Below, piece by piece: positions 27,272-36,648 of a stretch of 64,000 nt of DNA. A model generated the notes under the pieces. It saw nothing but the letters and a program-made list of their open reading frames with translations, made no database searches and was not told the origin of the DNA. Source of the stretch: Alkaliphilus hydrothermalis (GTDB taxonomy: Bacteria; Bacillota; Clostridia; Peptostreptococcales; Natronincolaceae); contig NZ_JAFBEE010000013.1 in NCBI RefSeq assembly GCF_016908555.1, forward strand, positions 20,655 to 84,654, in the 5' to 3' direction. Every line of letters starts with the position of its first letter. Within the stretch, counting starts at the first letter, position 1. Made by a program: the position numbers and the translations under genes.

Positions 27272-29803
27272 TTGCAGCTATTCTCGTATTTAATATTGGT
27301 TCCCTTTGTATCATTTTTATGCTATTGCTGCTTATTAATGATCCTAGTGGGTTCAAGGAAGAATAAAATTTCAAGATACTATGCCATTTATGTTATTTCT
27401 ATGATTGTGTGGAGTTTTGGTTCCTTTATTATGAGGACAAATTTTTATCCAGGGGCTCTCTTTTGGAATAGAATCCTCGTTACGGGTTTAATAGGAATGT
27501 CGGTACTCTTTTACCATTTTACACTGGTACTAACCGAGACCACCAATCAAAGGAAAAAACTGTTGTTTGGTTATTTTTCCGGTGGTTTGCTACTGATAGC
27601 AAACTATGCAGGGTTAATTATGAAGGAAGCCTATGCAGTCAATAGTGTGATTTATTATAGATTGGGGCCGATGGCATCTATTATGGCGGTGTGGAGTTTA
27701 GGATATTTGATTTTAGCTTTTACTAATATCATTGATAAGGTTAAATCAAAACAAATACCCTATAGGCGTGTAAAATACATACTATTGGGACTCATATTGG
27801 TAATTATCGGGGGGTTATTAAACCTAGTGCCTAGTTTGGGGAAGTACCCCTTTGACTTTGTATTAAATACAGTCAATGCCCTTTTTATTGCCTACTCAAT
27901 TTATCGGTATCGGTTTCTTGAAATAAAGTTAATTGTAAAAAAGGGAATAGCTTATTCCCTATATACATTACTGTTGTCTGGGATATATATTTTAGCCATC
28001 ATCACAGTGCAGCAGATTATAAGTCAGTTGATAGGGTATACAAATATGACAATTACCCTTGGGATGGCAGTAATATTAGCTATGATTTTTCAACCTATTA
28101 AGAATCTATTACAGGCCGGTATCGACCGAATATTTTATAAGGAAAGACTAACTCATCAAGAAGTTTTAAGGGATTTCAGTAGAATAATAAATAATGTCTT
28201 AGATTTAGAAGAACTTTCGGATTCTTTGCTGGAGGCAGTGAACAGAGGACTGAATCCTAATAAATCCTATTTGTTGATTAAAAGAAGAGAGGAAGAATAT
28301 TGTCTTTATAATCCATCAGCAGAGGAAAAATGGTCCAAGGAGATTAGTTATGGTGACAACCATCCAATTATTGAGTGGTTTAAGCAGAACAAAAGCACTT
28401 TAACCATTAATGAAATAGAAAGCTCACCATATTTTACTAGTCTGTGGAGAATGGAAAAAAAGCAATTGCATAGATTAGGCACTGAACTCATTATTCCCAT
28501 TCGACTACGGCATACTATTGTTGGGCTTCTAATTATTACTGAAAAAAAGAGGGGTGAGGCATATTCTCAAGAGGAAATGGATCTTTTGATTACCCTGACT
28601 AATAATGCCGCAGTAGGAATCGAAAATGCAAAACTCTATGAGGATGCCAAGTATCAGGCAATCACAGATGGTCTAACCAAGCTTTATAATCATAGACACT
28701 TTCATGAGATTTTAGGGAAGTTTATAGAAGACAATTCCTGTAAGGTGTTTTCTGTTGCAATGATAGATGTAGACTTATTTAAGCTATACAATGACCTTTA
28801 TGGACATTCGGCAGGAGATAGAGCATTAGCTAAAATTGCTGATGTTCTAAGGCAAGCCACGAGAAAAGAGGATATCATCGCCCGATATGGGGGGGAGGAA
28901 TTTGCCATCATATTCCCAAATATTGATGGTGCCCAATCCTTAAAGGCGATAGAAACCCTAAGAAAGGCTGTAGAAAGTAGCTTCTATTCCTCATCGGATG
29001 TAAATGAGTTTCTTACCATCAGTGTAGGGGTAGCCAACTACCCTCAAGATGGGGAAACGGCAGAGGAAATGATTGATTGTGCTGACTCTGCCATGTACGT
29101 AGCAAAACATAGCGGAAGAAACCAAAGTGTTTTATATAGCAAAAAAGATGAAAAAAGTATAGGGAGCTATGGAGGACAAGAAATACAAGAGATGGAGGAT
29201 AGTATTAAATCTGCCTACTTCTCTGCTATTCATGCCCTTGCCGCCACCATAGATGCTAAGGACCACTATACCTTTGGGCATTCGGAAAATGTATCTGACT
29301 ATGCGGTTCTTCTAGCAGAAGCAGCAGGATTTAGTGAAGAAAGGATAGATATCGTTAGGAATGCAGGTTTGTTACATGATATCGGGAAAATCGGTATTCC
29401 AGAAAATATCCTAACCAAAGCTGAAGCACTGGATGAAGAAGAATTTGAAATCATGAAGCGGCATGTGGATATTTCCATCACCATTATCAAGCACGTACCA
29501 GGGATTGTCAAAGTAATTCCTGCCATTATGAGTCACCATGAAAGATATGATGGAAAGGGTTATCCTAGAGGGATTAAGGGCGATAACATTCCAATTGAGG
29601 GAAGATGCTTATGTATTGTAGACTCCTTTGATGCTATGACCACCGATAGGCCATATCGTAGGGCATTGAGTATGAAAGAAGCTCTAAAAGAAATCCGTAG
29701 GGGCAGTGGAACTCAATTTGACCCTGAGTTGACTGAAATTTTTCTGCAACTATTTGAAGAGGGGAAAATATTCTCTGAAGATGGCAAAATCCAAGTTGCA
29801 TAA
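27272..29803 (+). CDS. Membrane-bound GAF-GGDEF-HD-GYP signalling protein
   Basis: About 843 residues. The N-terminal 220 residues hold seven or so membrane helices (7TM histidine-kinase-like sensor), then a GAF domain (about 310-455), a GGDEF domain with YGGEEFAIIFP (GGEEF, an active-type motif), and an HD-GYP phosphodiesterase with HDIGKIGIP and HHERYDGKGYP. It thus could both make and hydrolyse c-di-GMP. The open frame can start at GTG 27263, which overlaps the GGGGTGG ribosome site, or TTG at 27272, five bases after it; I prefer the latter. It closes the three-gene unit before a terminator. Confidence 0.88.
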   Translation: MQLFSYLILVPFVSFLCYCCLLMILVGSRKNKISRYYAIYVISMIVWSFGSFIMRTNFYPGALFWNRILVTGLIGMSVLFYHFTLVLTETTNQRKKLLFGYFSGGLLLIANYAGLIMKEAYAVNSVIYYRLGPMASIMAVWSLGYLILAFTNIIDKVKSKQIPYRRVKYILLGLILVIIGGLLNLVPSLGKYPFDFVLNTVNALFIAYSIYRYRFLEIKLIVKKGIAYSLYTLLLSGIYILAIITVQQIISQLIGYTNMTITLGMAVILAMIFQPIKNLLQAGIDRIFYKERLTHQEVLRDFSRIINNVLDLEELSDSLLEAVNRGLNPNKSYLLIKRREEEYCLYNPSAEEKWSKEISYGDNHPIIEWFKQNKSTLTINEIESSPYFTSLWRMEKKQLHRLGTELIIPIRLRHTIVGLLIITEKKRGEAYSQEEMDLLITLTNNAAVGIENAKLYEDAKYQAITDGLTKLYNHRHFHEILGKFIEDNSCKVFSVAMIDVDLFKLYNDLYGHSAGDRALAKIADVLRQATRKEDIIARYGGEEFAIIFPNIDGAQSLKAIETLRKAVESSFYSSSDVNEFLTISVGVANYPQDGETAEEMIDCADSAMYVAKHSGRNQSVLYSKKDEKSIGSYGGQEIQEMEDSIKSAYFSAIHALAATIDAKDHYTFGHSENVSDYAVLLAEAAGFSEERIDIVRNAGLLHDIGKIGIPENILTKAEALDEEEFEIMKRHVDISITIIKHVPGIVKVIPAIMSHHERYDGKGYPRGIKGDNIPIEGRCLCIVDSFDAMTTDRPYRRALSMKEALKEIRRGSGTQFDPELTEIFLQLFEEGKIFSEDGKIQVA

Positions 29804-29825
29804 TTTAATTTAAACAATATATTTA

Positions 29826-29866
29826 AAAACACTCCATTAAAGGTTAATTTAATGGGGTGTTTTCTG
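29826..29866 (+). terminator. intrinsic terminator
   Basis: AAAACACTCCATTAAA and TTTAATGGGGTGTTTT form a long stem followed by T residues; it ends the unit starting at 25089. Confidence 0.85.
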
Positions 29867-29914
29867 ATATAATAACCATATAATAGATGAACTTTTAGAT
29901 GTGGAGGAGTAATC

Positions 29915-30703
29915 ATGGAGAATAATCGACAGCAGGTTTTGTTAATAAAGGATCTAAGAATGAGTTATGGCGAGAAGACTGTGCTAAAGGGTATCAACTT
30001 GGAAGTGCATAAGGGAGAAATTATTGGATATATTGGAGCTAATGGAGCTGGAAAAAGTACCACCGTTAAAATTTTATTAGGAATTATTAACGATTTTCAA
30101 GGGGAAGTTCACATCTTTGGTGAGGACATTTCTAAAAATGGTGTGGGCTATAAAGGAAGGATTGGATATGTACCAGAGACAGCAGAAATTTTCGATAACC
30201 TGACAGCAAGAGAGTATCTTACTTTTATTGGAGAAGTGTATGGTCTAGATCAAGAGACAGTGGAGAAAAGATCCCTAAAATTGATGGAGCTGTTTAGTAT
30301 TAGTGAAGCCCTTCATGGAAGAATTTCTTCGTTTTCAAAGGGGATGAAGCAGAAACTCCTAATCATAGCAAGTTTAATACATAATCCAGATATATTATTT
30401 TTTGACGAACCCCTCAGTGGACTTGATGCCAATAGTGTAATGATTTTCAAAGAAATTTTAGCAGAGCTGGCACGGGCAGGAAAGACGATTTTTTATTCCT
30501 CCCATATCATGGAGGTCGTAGAGAAAATCAGTAATCGAATAATCCTCTTAAATAATGGAGAAATCGTTGCAGATGGAACTTTTGAGGAGTTGAAGACAAA
30601 GAGTTTCGAGGGTTCGTTGGAGGAAATCTTTAATCAGTTGACTGGTTTCAAAAAATACAAGGAAATCGCAGATGAATTTGTTTCCACAATACAAGGGGTG
30701 TAG
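29915..30703 (+). CDS. ABC transporter ATP-binding protein
   Basis: The 262-residue ATPase has Walker A GANGAGKST (about residue 43), signature FSKGMKQKL, Walker B ILFFDEPLSGLD and a switch His in YSSHIMEV. This is the ABC-2/NatA-type export branch. It is followed two bases later by a large permease gene, so the pair forms one exporter. GGAGG precedes the ATG. The substrate is unknown. Confidence 0.9.
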   Translation: MENNRQQVLLIKDLRMSYGEKTVLKGINLEVHKGEIIGYIGANGAGKSTTVKILLGIINDFQGEVHIFGEDISKNGVGYKGRIGYVPETAEIFDNLTAREYLTFIGEVYGLDQETVEKRSLKLMELFSISEALHGRISSFSKGMKQKLLIIASLIHNPDILFFDEPLSGLDANSVMIFKEILAELARAGKTIFYSSHIMEVVEKISNRIILLNNGEIVADGTFEELKTKSFEGSLEEIFNQLTGFKKYKEIADEFVSTIQGV

Positions 30704-30705
30704 CA

Positions 30706-32478
30706 ATGAAGGGTTTTATCGGATTAAAGATATTAGATAGATTTAAGTTTTTATTTACTAAATTAGATGTTGACTATAGGATAATGAGGAAGATTTTACA
30801 ACTAAAATTAGTTATGGATGAAAGGCGAGTTCCCACTTTTATGATGAATGATCATCCGAAGGAAGGTTCCAATGCCTTCAGAAATTCCCTTATGCTCTAT
30901 GCTTTTATGGGGGCGCTTTTTGCAATGTTTATTTTTCCGCCCTTTCCACTGTTCTATAAAATGAATATGATTCTGGGAGTCATTTTATTTATTGTGACAA
31001 CAGCCATGATTGGCGACTATTCCAGTGTACTCTTGGATGTGAAGGAAAAAAATATACTGCTTCCAAAGCCTATTGATGTAAAAACGATTAATGCTGCAAA
31101 GGTACTCCATGTATTAATTTATCTATTTAGCATAATATTGGCTATAGCAACCCCTACTTTATTAGTAGGTTCATTTAAATATGGAGTAGGCTTTGCAGTG
31201 GTGTTAATAGTACAATTGGTTTTCATGGCTGGATTTATTATATTTTCTACATCCATCCTATACTTTGCATTATTACATTTCTTTGATGGTGAAAAATTAA
31301 AGGATATCATAAACTATTTTCAAATCCTAATGACGGTAGCAATGATTATATTGTACCAATTGGTGGGAAGGGTATTCGAGATTTTTAATTTTGATGTTGT
31401 TTATACTCCGAAGTGGTGGAACTACTTACTTCCATCCGTATGGTTTTCAGCTCCCTTTAGTATTTTTGTAGAAAATCAAGTGGGGATGCATTACGTATAC
31501 TTCAGTATATTAGGCTTCGTTATTCCCATCATGATGCTATTTTTATATTTTAAGGCAGTTGCACCCTATTTCGAGGGATTGCTACAAAAGCTAAACATTA
31601 GCAGCGGCAAAACTGGAGGGGTAGGTAAAAAGCAGTGGAGGGAAGGGATTGGTAGTCGAATTGCAGGAAAGCTGTTAGGTGAATCAATGGATGGAGTCTT
31701 TTATCGTTTTACCCTAAATATGGTTGCCAGCGAAAGGACTTTGAAATTAAAGCTATATCCTACCTTGGCATTTGCCATAATTTTACCTTTTATATTTGTA
31801 TTTAGTAGCTTAAGTAGTGCAGGCTCCGTTACTGGGGGATATCGCCAGTTGAAGGAGGGTAATTTTTATCTTTATTTATACTTTACCATCAGCATGTTAG
31901 CAAATACCATCCCTATGCTCAGTACAAGTGAGGGGAACAAAGCTGCATGGATTTATCATATTTTACCAATAGAAAACCCTAATGTAATTTATCGGGGAGC
32001 TTTGAAGGCCTTTATTGGCAAATACATACTACCTGTGTATGGGGCTGCCTGTATCATTTTTTTAGGTGTATATGGATTAAGAATTCTGCCAGATATTTTT
32101 TTAATGATGTTGAATCTATTATTATTAATAATCATCATCTTTCATTATTCCAAAAAGCCATTACCCTTTAGTCAGGATTTTCAGTATATCAAACATAACA
32201 ATATGTCAATCATGCTTCAACTTTTTGCCTTTAGTGGGGTATCCGCAGGTATACATTGGTTCTTGATCAGTAGAGGTTATAATATTCTTGTCTATGCAGG
32301 TGTGGTTCTGGCCATGGTGATCATTACATGGAAAAAAGTATTTTCAACTAAAGTAGTAGACATAAGGACGGAAATAAGGGAAGAGAATGGAGATAAAAAA
32401 GATAAAAAAGATAAAATAGATAAGGAAGAAACTACTGAATCGGAGAACATAGATAAAGCAAAAGAGAAGTTAGAATAA
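30706..32478 (+). CDS. ABC-2-type permease, large
   Basis: The 590-residue membrane protein has about 12-14 hydrophobic segments. It is long for a single ABC-2 permease and ends in a charged, Lys/Glu-rich tail (about residues 555-590, repeating KKDKK and DKEE). It partners the ATPase gene immediately upstream (2-base gap). It resembles the uncharacterised large permeases next to NatA-like ATPases in Firmicutes. Transport direction is probably export; the substrate is unknown. Confidence 0.82.
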   Translation: MKGFIGLKILDRFKFLFTKLDVDYRIMRKILQLKLVMDERRVPTFMMNDHPKEGSNAFRNSLMLYAFMGALFAMFIFPPFPLFYKMNMILGVILFIVTTAMIGDYSSVLLDVKEKNILLPKPIDVKTINAAKVLHVLIYLFSIILAIATPTLLVGSFKYGVGFAVVLIVQLVFMAGFIIFSTSILYFALLHFFDGEKLKDIINYFQILMTVAMIILYQLVGRVFEIFNFDVVYTPKWWNYLLPSVWFSAPFSIFVENQVGMHYVYFSILGFVIPIMMLFLYFKAVAPYFEGLLQKLNISSGKTGGVGKKQWREGIGSRIAGKLLGESMDGVFYRFTLNMVASERTLKLKLYPTLAFAIILPFIFVFSSLSSAGSVTGGYRQLKEGNFYLYLYFTISMLANTIPMLSTSEGNKAAWIYHILPIENPNVIYRGALKAFIGKYILPVYGAACIIFLGVYGLRILPDIFLMMLNLLLLIIIIFHYSKKPLPFSQDFQYIKHNNMSIMLQLFAFSGVSAGIHWFLISRGYNILVYAGVVLAMVIITWKKVFSTKVVDIRTEIREENGDKKDKKDKIDKEETTESENIDKAKEKLE

Positions 32479-32523
32479 ATTGACTAATGTCAAGATAGAC
32501 AATAATAATATTTCCTAAAAAAA

Positions 32524-32559
32524 ACACCTCCTAAGCTTAATAGATTCTTAGGAGGTTTC
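32524..32559. terminator. bidirectional intrinsic terminator
   Basis: ACCTCCTAAG pairs with CTTAGGAGGT between the convergent permease and zinc-ribbon genes, flanked by A and T runs. Confidence 0.85.
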
Positions 32560-32571
32560 GAATTTTAAATA

Positions 32572-32817
32572 TTATATGATTTTTTGGATTTCAGAAGCTT
32601 TGAACTCTTTTATGTAACGTTGTTTTTGTAAGTCCACTAGAAGAACTGAAACAGTTTGGTCTTTAACCCTTAAAACATTTCCTTTATGTTTTGTACCTAT
32701 GACATTGATTGGAGCCATTTTTAATAGTTTTTTGAAATTTCCTGATTTACAGTAAGTACATTCTTCAACTGAATCAAAAATTCTTCTACAATCTAAGCAA
32801 TAAAATAAATTCTCCAT
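32572..32817 (-). CDS. Small zinc-ribbon protein
   Basis: The 81-residue protein begins MENLFYCLDCRRIF, with CTYCKSG at about residue 20, giving a CX2C...CX2C zinc ribbon, then a beta-rich KGNVLRVKDQTVSVLLVDL part. No membrane segment. GGAGTGGGG lies upstream of the ATG. It may bind RNA, DNA or another protein; no function is known to me. Confidence 0.7.
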   Translation of the reverse strand: MENLFYCLDCRRIFDSVEECTYCKSGNFKKLLKMAPINVIGTKHKGNVLRVKDQTVSVLLVDLQKQRYIKEFKASEIQKII

Positions 32818-32966
32818 AAAGTATCCCCACTCCTTTAGTTAAATTATGATGCCACATCCCATTAATAATGTATATTCACTTGTCCAAGAAATAATACAAC
32901 AAAATGTAATTAAGAAGTGAATAAGCATCATACCCTCTAAAAATGCATAAATATAATAAAAAATAT

Positions 32967-32995
32967 TTGACTTATACAGTTTATTTTGGTATTGT
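32967..32995 (+). promoter_or_regulatory. promoter of the lysine-riboswitch leader
   Basis: TTGACT (32967-32972) and TATTGT (32990-32995), spaced by 17 bases, lie about 40 bases upstream of the riboswitch. Confidence 0.5.
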
Positions 32996-33035
32996 ATTAT
33001 ATATTGAAAAACTAAATAAAAAATCCTCATCTCCT

Positions 33036-33213
33036 TCCAAAGGGGTGAGGTAGAGGCGCGATGTCTATTAGTAAAAATACTGAGGTTGGAAGCCAAGGAA
33101 GTGTTTTGAAAGGAGCCATCGCCGAAGTCATAGAAGCCAAAATCTATGGCTGGGCCTGCATCTAATAGGTGTAGGACTGTCATCAGAGTTATTGCCTGTA
33201 ATTCTGATGTTGA
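33036..33213 (+). ncRNA. Lysine riboswitch (L-box)
   Basis: The leader contains GAGGTAGAGGCGCGATGTC, AGTAAAAATACTGAGG, then GAAAGGAGCCATCGCCGAAG, GCTGGGCCTGCATC and GGACTGTCATCAGAG, the conserved L-box blocks in order. A following GGAGGTGT can pair with AACACCT to form an antiterminator that competes with the terminator at 33274-33308. The downstream gene is an NhaC-type transporter, a known class of lysine-riboswitch target. High lysine should cause termination. Confidence 0.93.
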
Positions 33214-33273
33214 GCTATCTCATGCTAAAGGTTAAAAGGGGAGGTGTAGGTACTGTTTTTGTTCTATGGACAA

Positions 33274-33308
33274 TAACACCTAACATCCTTTGTTTAGGTG
33301 TTTTTTAT
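33274..33308 (+). terminator. lysine-riboswitch-controlled terminator
   Basis: AACACCTAA (33275-33283) pairs with TTTAGGTGTT, followed by TTTTT, upstream of the transporter gene. Confidence 0.88.
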
Positions 33309-33369
33309 ATTTTTTGGTATCGGATAGTATTGAACGATAAGGTTAAAAAGACAAAGGGAGGACATTGTA

Positions 33370-35001
33370 ATGGAACATGCATATGGATGGTTGGCAATTA
33401 TTCCACCGATCATAGCCGTAGTATTGGCATTAAGAACAAAAGAGGTTTTAGGCTCATTAATTGCAGGGATCTTTTCGGGTTACTTTATTTATGTTAATTT
33501 TGCCCCAACTGAAATAGCAGAAGGATTAGCTTCAACTAACCCAATTATTGGACCTGTCACAGAAATGGTAAAGGCTGTAATCAGCAATGCAGGGGATTCA
33601 TGGAATATGGCGATACTTATTTTCTTAGCTCTCATAGGGGGACTAGTGGCGGTTGTTACTGTGGCGGGGGGCTCTGCTGCCTATGGAGAATGGGCTGCCA
33701 GTAAAGTAAAGTCCCGTAGTGGTGCTCAGATGTCTACTTTCATGTTAGGTTGTATTATATTTATTGATGATTATTTCAATAGCTTAACAGTAGGAACAGT
33801 AATGCGACCCCTTACAGATCGATACAAGGTTTCTAGGGCGAAGTTGGCATATATACTAGATTCAACTGCGGCTCCTGTAACCATTCTTGTCCCCATATCC
33901 AGTTGGGTGGCATATGTTATATCGGTTATTCAGCCAACCCTGCAAGAATCAGGTTTTGAACTAAGCGGATTAAATGGATTTATGGCAACAATTCCTTTTA
34001 ATATCTATGCATGGTTATCATTAGTTATGGTGGTGTTAGTGGCAATGTCACAGGTGGAATTTGGACCGATGGCTCAGTTTGAGAATTACGCAATGGAGAC
34101 TGGAGAATTACAAGGGGATTCCAATGCAACACCCCCTGGGGATGACTTTAGTAATCTAAAGATTTCTTCAAAGGGGACACCGTGGGATTTAATAATCCCC
34201 ATCAGTGGATTAATCATATTTACAATGTTGGCTATGGTCTATACAGGAGGATTCTTTGGAGGCGGAGTGTCCCTATGGCATGCCTTTGGAGATACCGATG
34301 CAGCCACTTCTTTAGTATATGGTGGAATCGCTGCCCTGCTATTATGTATGGTTATGTTTATTCCAAGAAAACTCATGACCTATGGGGAGTTTATGGAGGC
34401 CTTTACTCAAGGGGTCAAGTCAATGGTACCTGCCTTCACGATTTTAATATTAGCATGGACCTTTGGTTCTGTTTTGAGGGATGATGGATTACAAAGTGGT
34501 AGCTTTGTGGCTAATCTAGTAGGAAACAGCATACCAGTTCAACTATTACCAGCCATTATCTTTATTGTATCTGGAGCCATTGCTTTTTCAACAGGAACAT
34601 CATGGGGAACTTTTGCCATTATGCTACCAATCGCGATTCCTCTAAGTGGCAACCTAAACCCAGAAATGATTGGTTTAATGATGTCGGCAGTATTGGCAGG
34701 GGCAGTCTTTGGGGATCATTGTTCTCCTATATCCGATACAACTATTTTATCCTCCACAGGGGCTGCGTGTCACCATTTAGATCACGTATCTACCCAGATT
34801 CCCTATGCCCTTACTGTAGCAGGGGTATCGGTAATTGGATTTATCATTGGTGGACTTACCAACAGTGCTTACTTGAGTTTAGGAGTTTCGGGGATTATTT
34901 TAGTGGTGGTGGCGAAGACGATTACGAAGATTTCAAGAAAAAGAAATCAGCAGAATGTTATAGAAATATCAAGACCCAGCATGTCCATTATATGGATATA
35001 G
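33370..35001 (+). CDS. NhaC-family transporter, predicted lysine transporter (LysW type)
   Basis: The 543-residue protein has about 12-13 membrane segments and NhaC family motifs such as IFIDDYFNSLTVGTVMRP (about residue 130) and FGDHCSPISDTTILSSTGA (about 445). NhaC members are Na+/H+ antiporters, but those placed under lysine riboswitches were proposed by comparative genomics to carry lysine. The riboswitch just upstream supports that here. GGGAGGACA precedes the ATG. The last codons overlap its terminator. Specificity remains an inference. Confidence 0.88.
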   Translation: MEHAYGWLAIIPPIIAVVLALRTKEVLGSLIAGIFSGYFIYVNFAPTEIAEGLASTNPIIGPVTEMVKAVISNAGDSWNMAILIFLALIGGLVAVVTVAGGSAAYGEWAASKVKSRSGAQMSTFMLGCIIFIDDYFNSLTVGTVMRPLTDRYKVSRAKLAYILDSTAAPVTILVPISSWVAYVISVIQPTLQESGFELSGLNGFMATIPFNIYAWLSLVMVVLVAMSQVEFGPMAQFENYAMETGELQGDSNATPPGDDFSNLKISSKGTPWDLIIPISGLIIFTMLAMVYTGGFFGGGVSLWHAFGDTDAATSLVYGGIAALLLCMVMFIPRKLMTYGEFMEAFTQGVKSMVPAFTILILAWTFGSVLRDDGLQSGSFVANLVGNSIPVQLLPAIIFIVSGAIAFSTGTSWGTFAIMLPIAIPLSGNLNPEMIGLMMSAVLAGAVFGDHCSPISDTTILSSTGAACHHLDHVSTQIPYALTVAGVSVIGFIIGGLTNSAYLSLGVSGIILVVVAKTITKISRKRNQQNVIEISRPSMSIIWI

Positions 35002-35016
35002 CTGGGTCTTGTTTCT
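34971..35016 (+). terminator. intrinsic terminator overlapping the 3' end of the NhaC-type gene
   Basis: AAGACCCAGC (34971-34980) pairs with GCTGGGTCTT (35001-35010), with inner TCCAT/ATGGA, followed by a T-rich tail. Confidence 0.88.
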
Positions 35017-35627
35017 TTTAAGATCTGATCTGGGCTATCCTATGATTATTTATAAAAACACTTTAATAAATAAAATAGGCTAAATACTTAAATAGTGGTT
35101 AGTTTTTTTATTTATTTCTATCGGTGTTAAAGGTAGTGTTTATTAAGTTTTCAGTATAATATATAAAAAATTAAATACATGAAATAATTATAAAATTGAA
35201 CAAAATAAATAAAGATTTAGGATATTAGATGAATATTAATTTTTTTTAATACATTAATATTCATACAAAATAAATTATAATATTAATTAACAATAATTAC
35301 TTTGAAAACACACACTAAATACAAAACGCCTATTCAAAGAGATGATAGTATAGAAATGGACAATTGAAAAGTTGGAAAAATGTGAATAATAATTCATATA
35401 ACACTCATTAAATAGTGATTTTATTAATAATACTCTTAAATTAATGACAAACTTCGACAAAGCAATAAAAGATACTGTGTTATAGTAATTAAGTAAATTC
35501 TTATTTATCATATAGGAATTTATTGCACCATCTGTTACTTCCCTACAAAAGTTAATAGATGGAATGCCTTCTTTGTAGGGGAGAGGGCTTAATGTTAAAA
35601 AATCAAGCTAAGGAAGGTAGGTTTAAA
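35017..35627. other. 611-bp AT-rich region without a gene
   Basis: Very AT-rich, with many short runs but no credible coding frame. Near its end CCCTACAAA (35542-35550) and TTTGTAGGG (35571-35579) can form a stem-loop in the leader of the next gene. AT content and isolation fit the edge of an accessory island. Confidence 0.5.
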
Positions 35628-36437
35628 ATGAAAAAAGATTTTAATAAAATTATAGTATTTATTTTAGTTCTAACTTTGTTTACGATGAGTAGTTTATCTA
35701 GTTTTGCTCGGTCACCAAAAAATAATGGGGAAACTGTTTTTGTTGATGGTATTGAATATAATGTTAGGGTTGATAACAAGTTTAATACAACAGTAGAAAC
35801 TGTTGGTTTAGAAAATAAAGCAAAGCTGGTTATCGACAAACATGGTAAGGGTACTATATCAGGAGTTAAAGGGCAAAAGAAAGGTGAGGTATATGAGGTA
35901 ATTGTAAATGAATTAAGCTATGAGGGACTTGATGTAAAAGTTAAATCCAATGGCAAAGAAATAGAAAAATTTACAAAGAAAGAAGACCTAGTAAAAGATA
36001 AATACACAGGTCAAGCGACTATAGTTGTAGGAGGAACTGTGCTGGCAGGTTCTTTAGTCCAAGCGCTACTAGCTGCTGGATTAATATTTATTGCAGCTGG
36101 TATTACTTGGGTAGCTGTTACAGAGATTGCTGATATATTGCAGAATAGTAGTAGCACAGGGTATTTCCAATGTAAGTTTTCCCTTGGTATGCTGTTCATT
36201 AATCCTGATGATATAACTAGAACACATGCTGTTAATAGAATCAAAGGAGGATATGATGTATATACTTATTCTCGATCAGATGCAAGTGGTATTGTAGTAT
36301 CAGCTGGGAAGGGTATTATTGGACCTGAAAACCATTATGCTTTTTGGAAATTTGGGGATTATTATGATCACTATCATACAGGAGATAGAAATGGAGCACA
36401 TTCTTTTTATGGGCTTCCTCAAAAAAGAAGTCTTTAA
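35628..36437 (+). CDS. Secreted protein of unknown function, possible SAR2788-like toxin
   Basis: The 269-residue protein starts MKKDFNKIIVFILVLTLFTM and has a signal peptide with a likely cleavage near SSFARS (about residue 28). The middle is charged and beta-rich; residues about 125-165 are a strongly hydrophobic Gly/Ala segment (GGTVLAGSLVQALLAAGLIF). The C-terminus is rich in His/Tyr, with YDHYHTGDRNGAHSFYGLPQ. The overall layout recalls the SAR2788 family of putative secreted toxins, but I am not sure. I chose the ATG at 35628, after AAGGAAGGTAGG, over a longer frame starting at 35559. A secreted toxin or surface factor is a guess. Confidence 0.6.
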   Translation: MKKDFNKIIVFILVLTLFTMSSLSSFARSPKNNGETVFVDGIEYNVRVDNKFNTTVETVGLENKAKLVIDKHGKGTISGVKGQKKGEVYEVIVNELSYEGLDVKVKSNGKEIEKFTKKEDLVKDKYTGQATIVVGGTVLAGSLVQALLAAGLIFIAAGITWVAVTEIADILQNSSSTGYFQCKFSLGMLFINPDDITRTHAVNRIKGGYDVYTYSRSDASGIVVSAGKGIIGPENHYAFWKFGDYYDHYHTGDRNGAHSFYGLPQKRSL

Positions 36438-36504
36438 TATAAACTTAAGCATTTTATTTGATATTATTAGTATTAAACATGAGTGATACTAATTGATAAT
36501 TTAA

Positions 36505-36551
36505 TAACAGAAGGTATCTACGTTTGTTGAAAATGTATATATCTTCTGTTA
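36505..36551. repeat. imperfect inverted repeat between accessory genes
   Basis: TAACAGAAGGTATCTAC and GTATATATCTTCTGTTA can pair. No T tract follows on the plus strand, so terminator function is uncertain. Confidence 0.45.
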
Positions 36552-36648
36552 AAATTCAATTAATAGTATTTATTTATGTGATTTCAACAAGGGAATGTGA
36601 ATATGTAATGAAATATAAATAAAATTAAAAGGAAGGGTTGTTAAAATT

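Noticed and set aside
32839..33183. 114-codon open frame on the minus strand
   Set aside because: It is antisense to the lysine riboswitch, whose conserved blocks fully explain the sequence; no ribosome site or protein family supports it.
33192..33497. 101-codon open frame on the plus strand
   Set aside because: It runs through the riboswitch expression platform and terminator and out of frame into the transporter gene.
35287..35511. 74-codon open frame on the minus strand in the AT-rich gap
   Set aside because: Low-complexity composition, no ribosome site and no recognisable motif.
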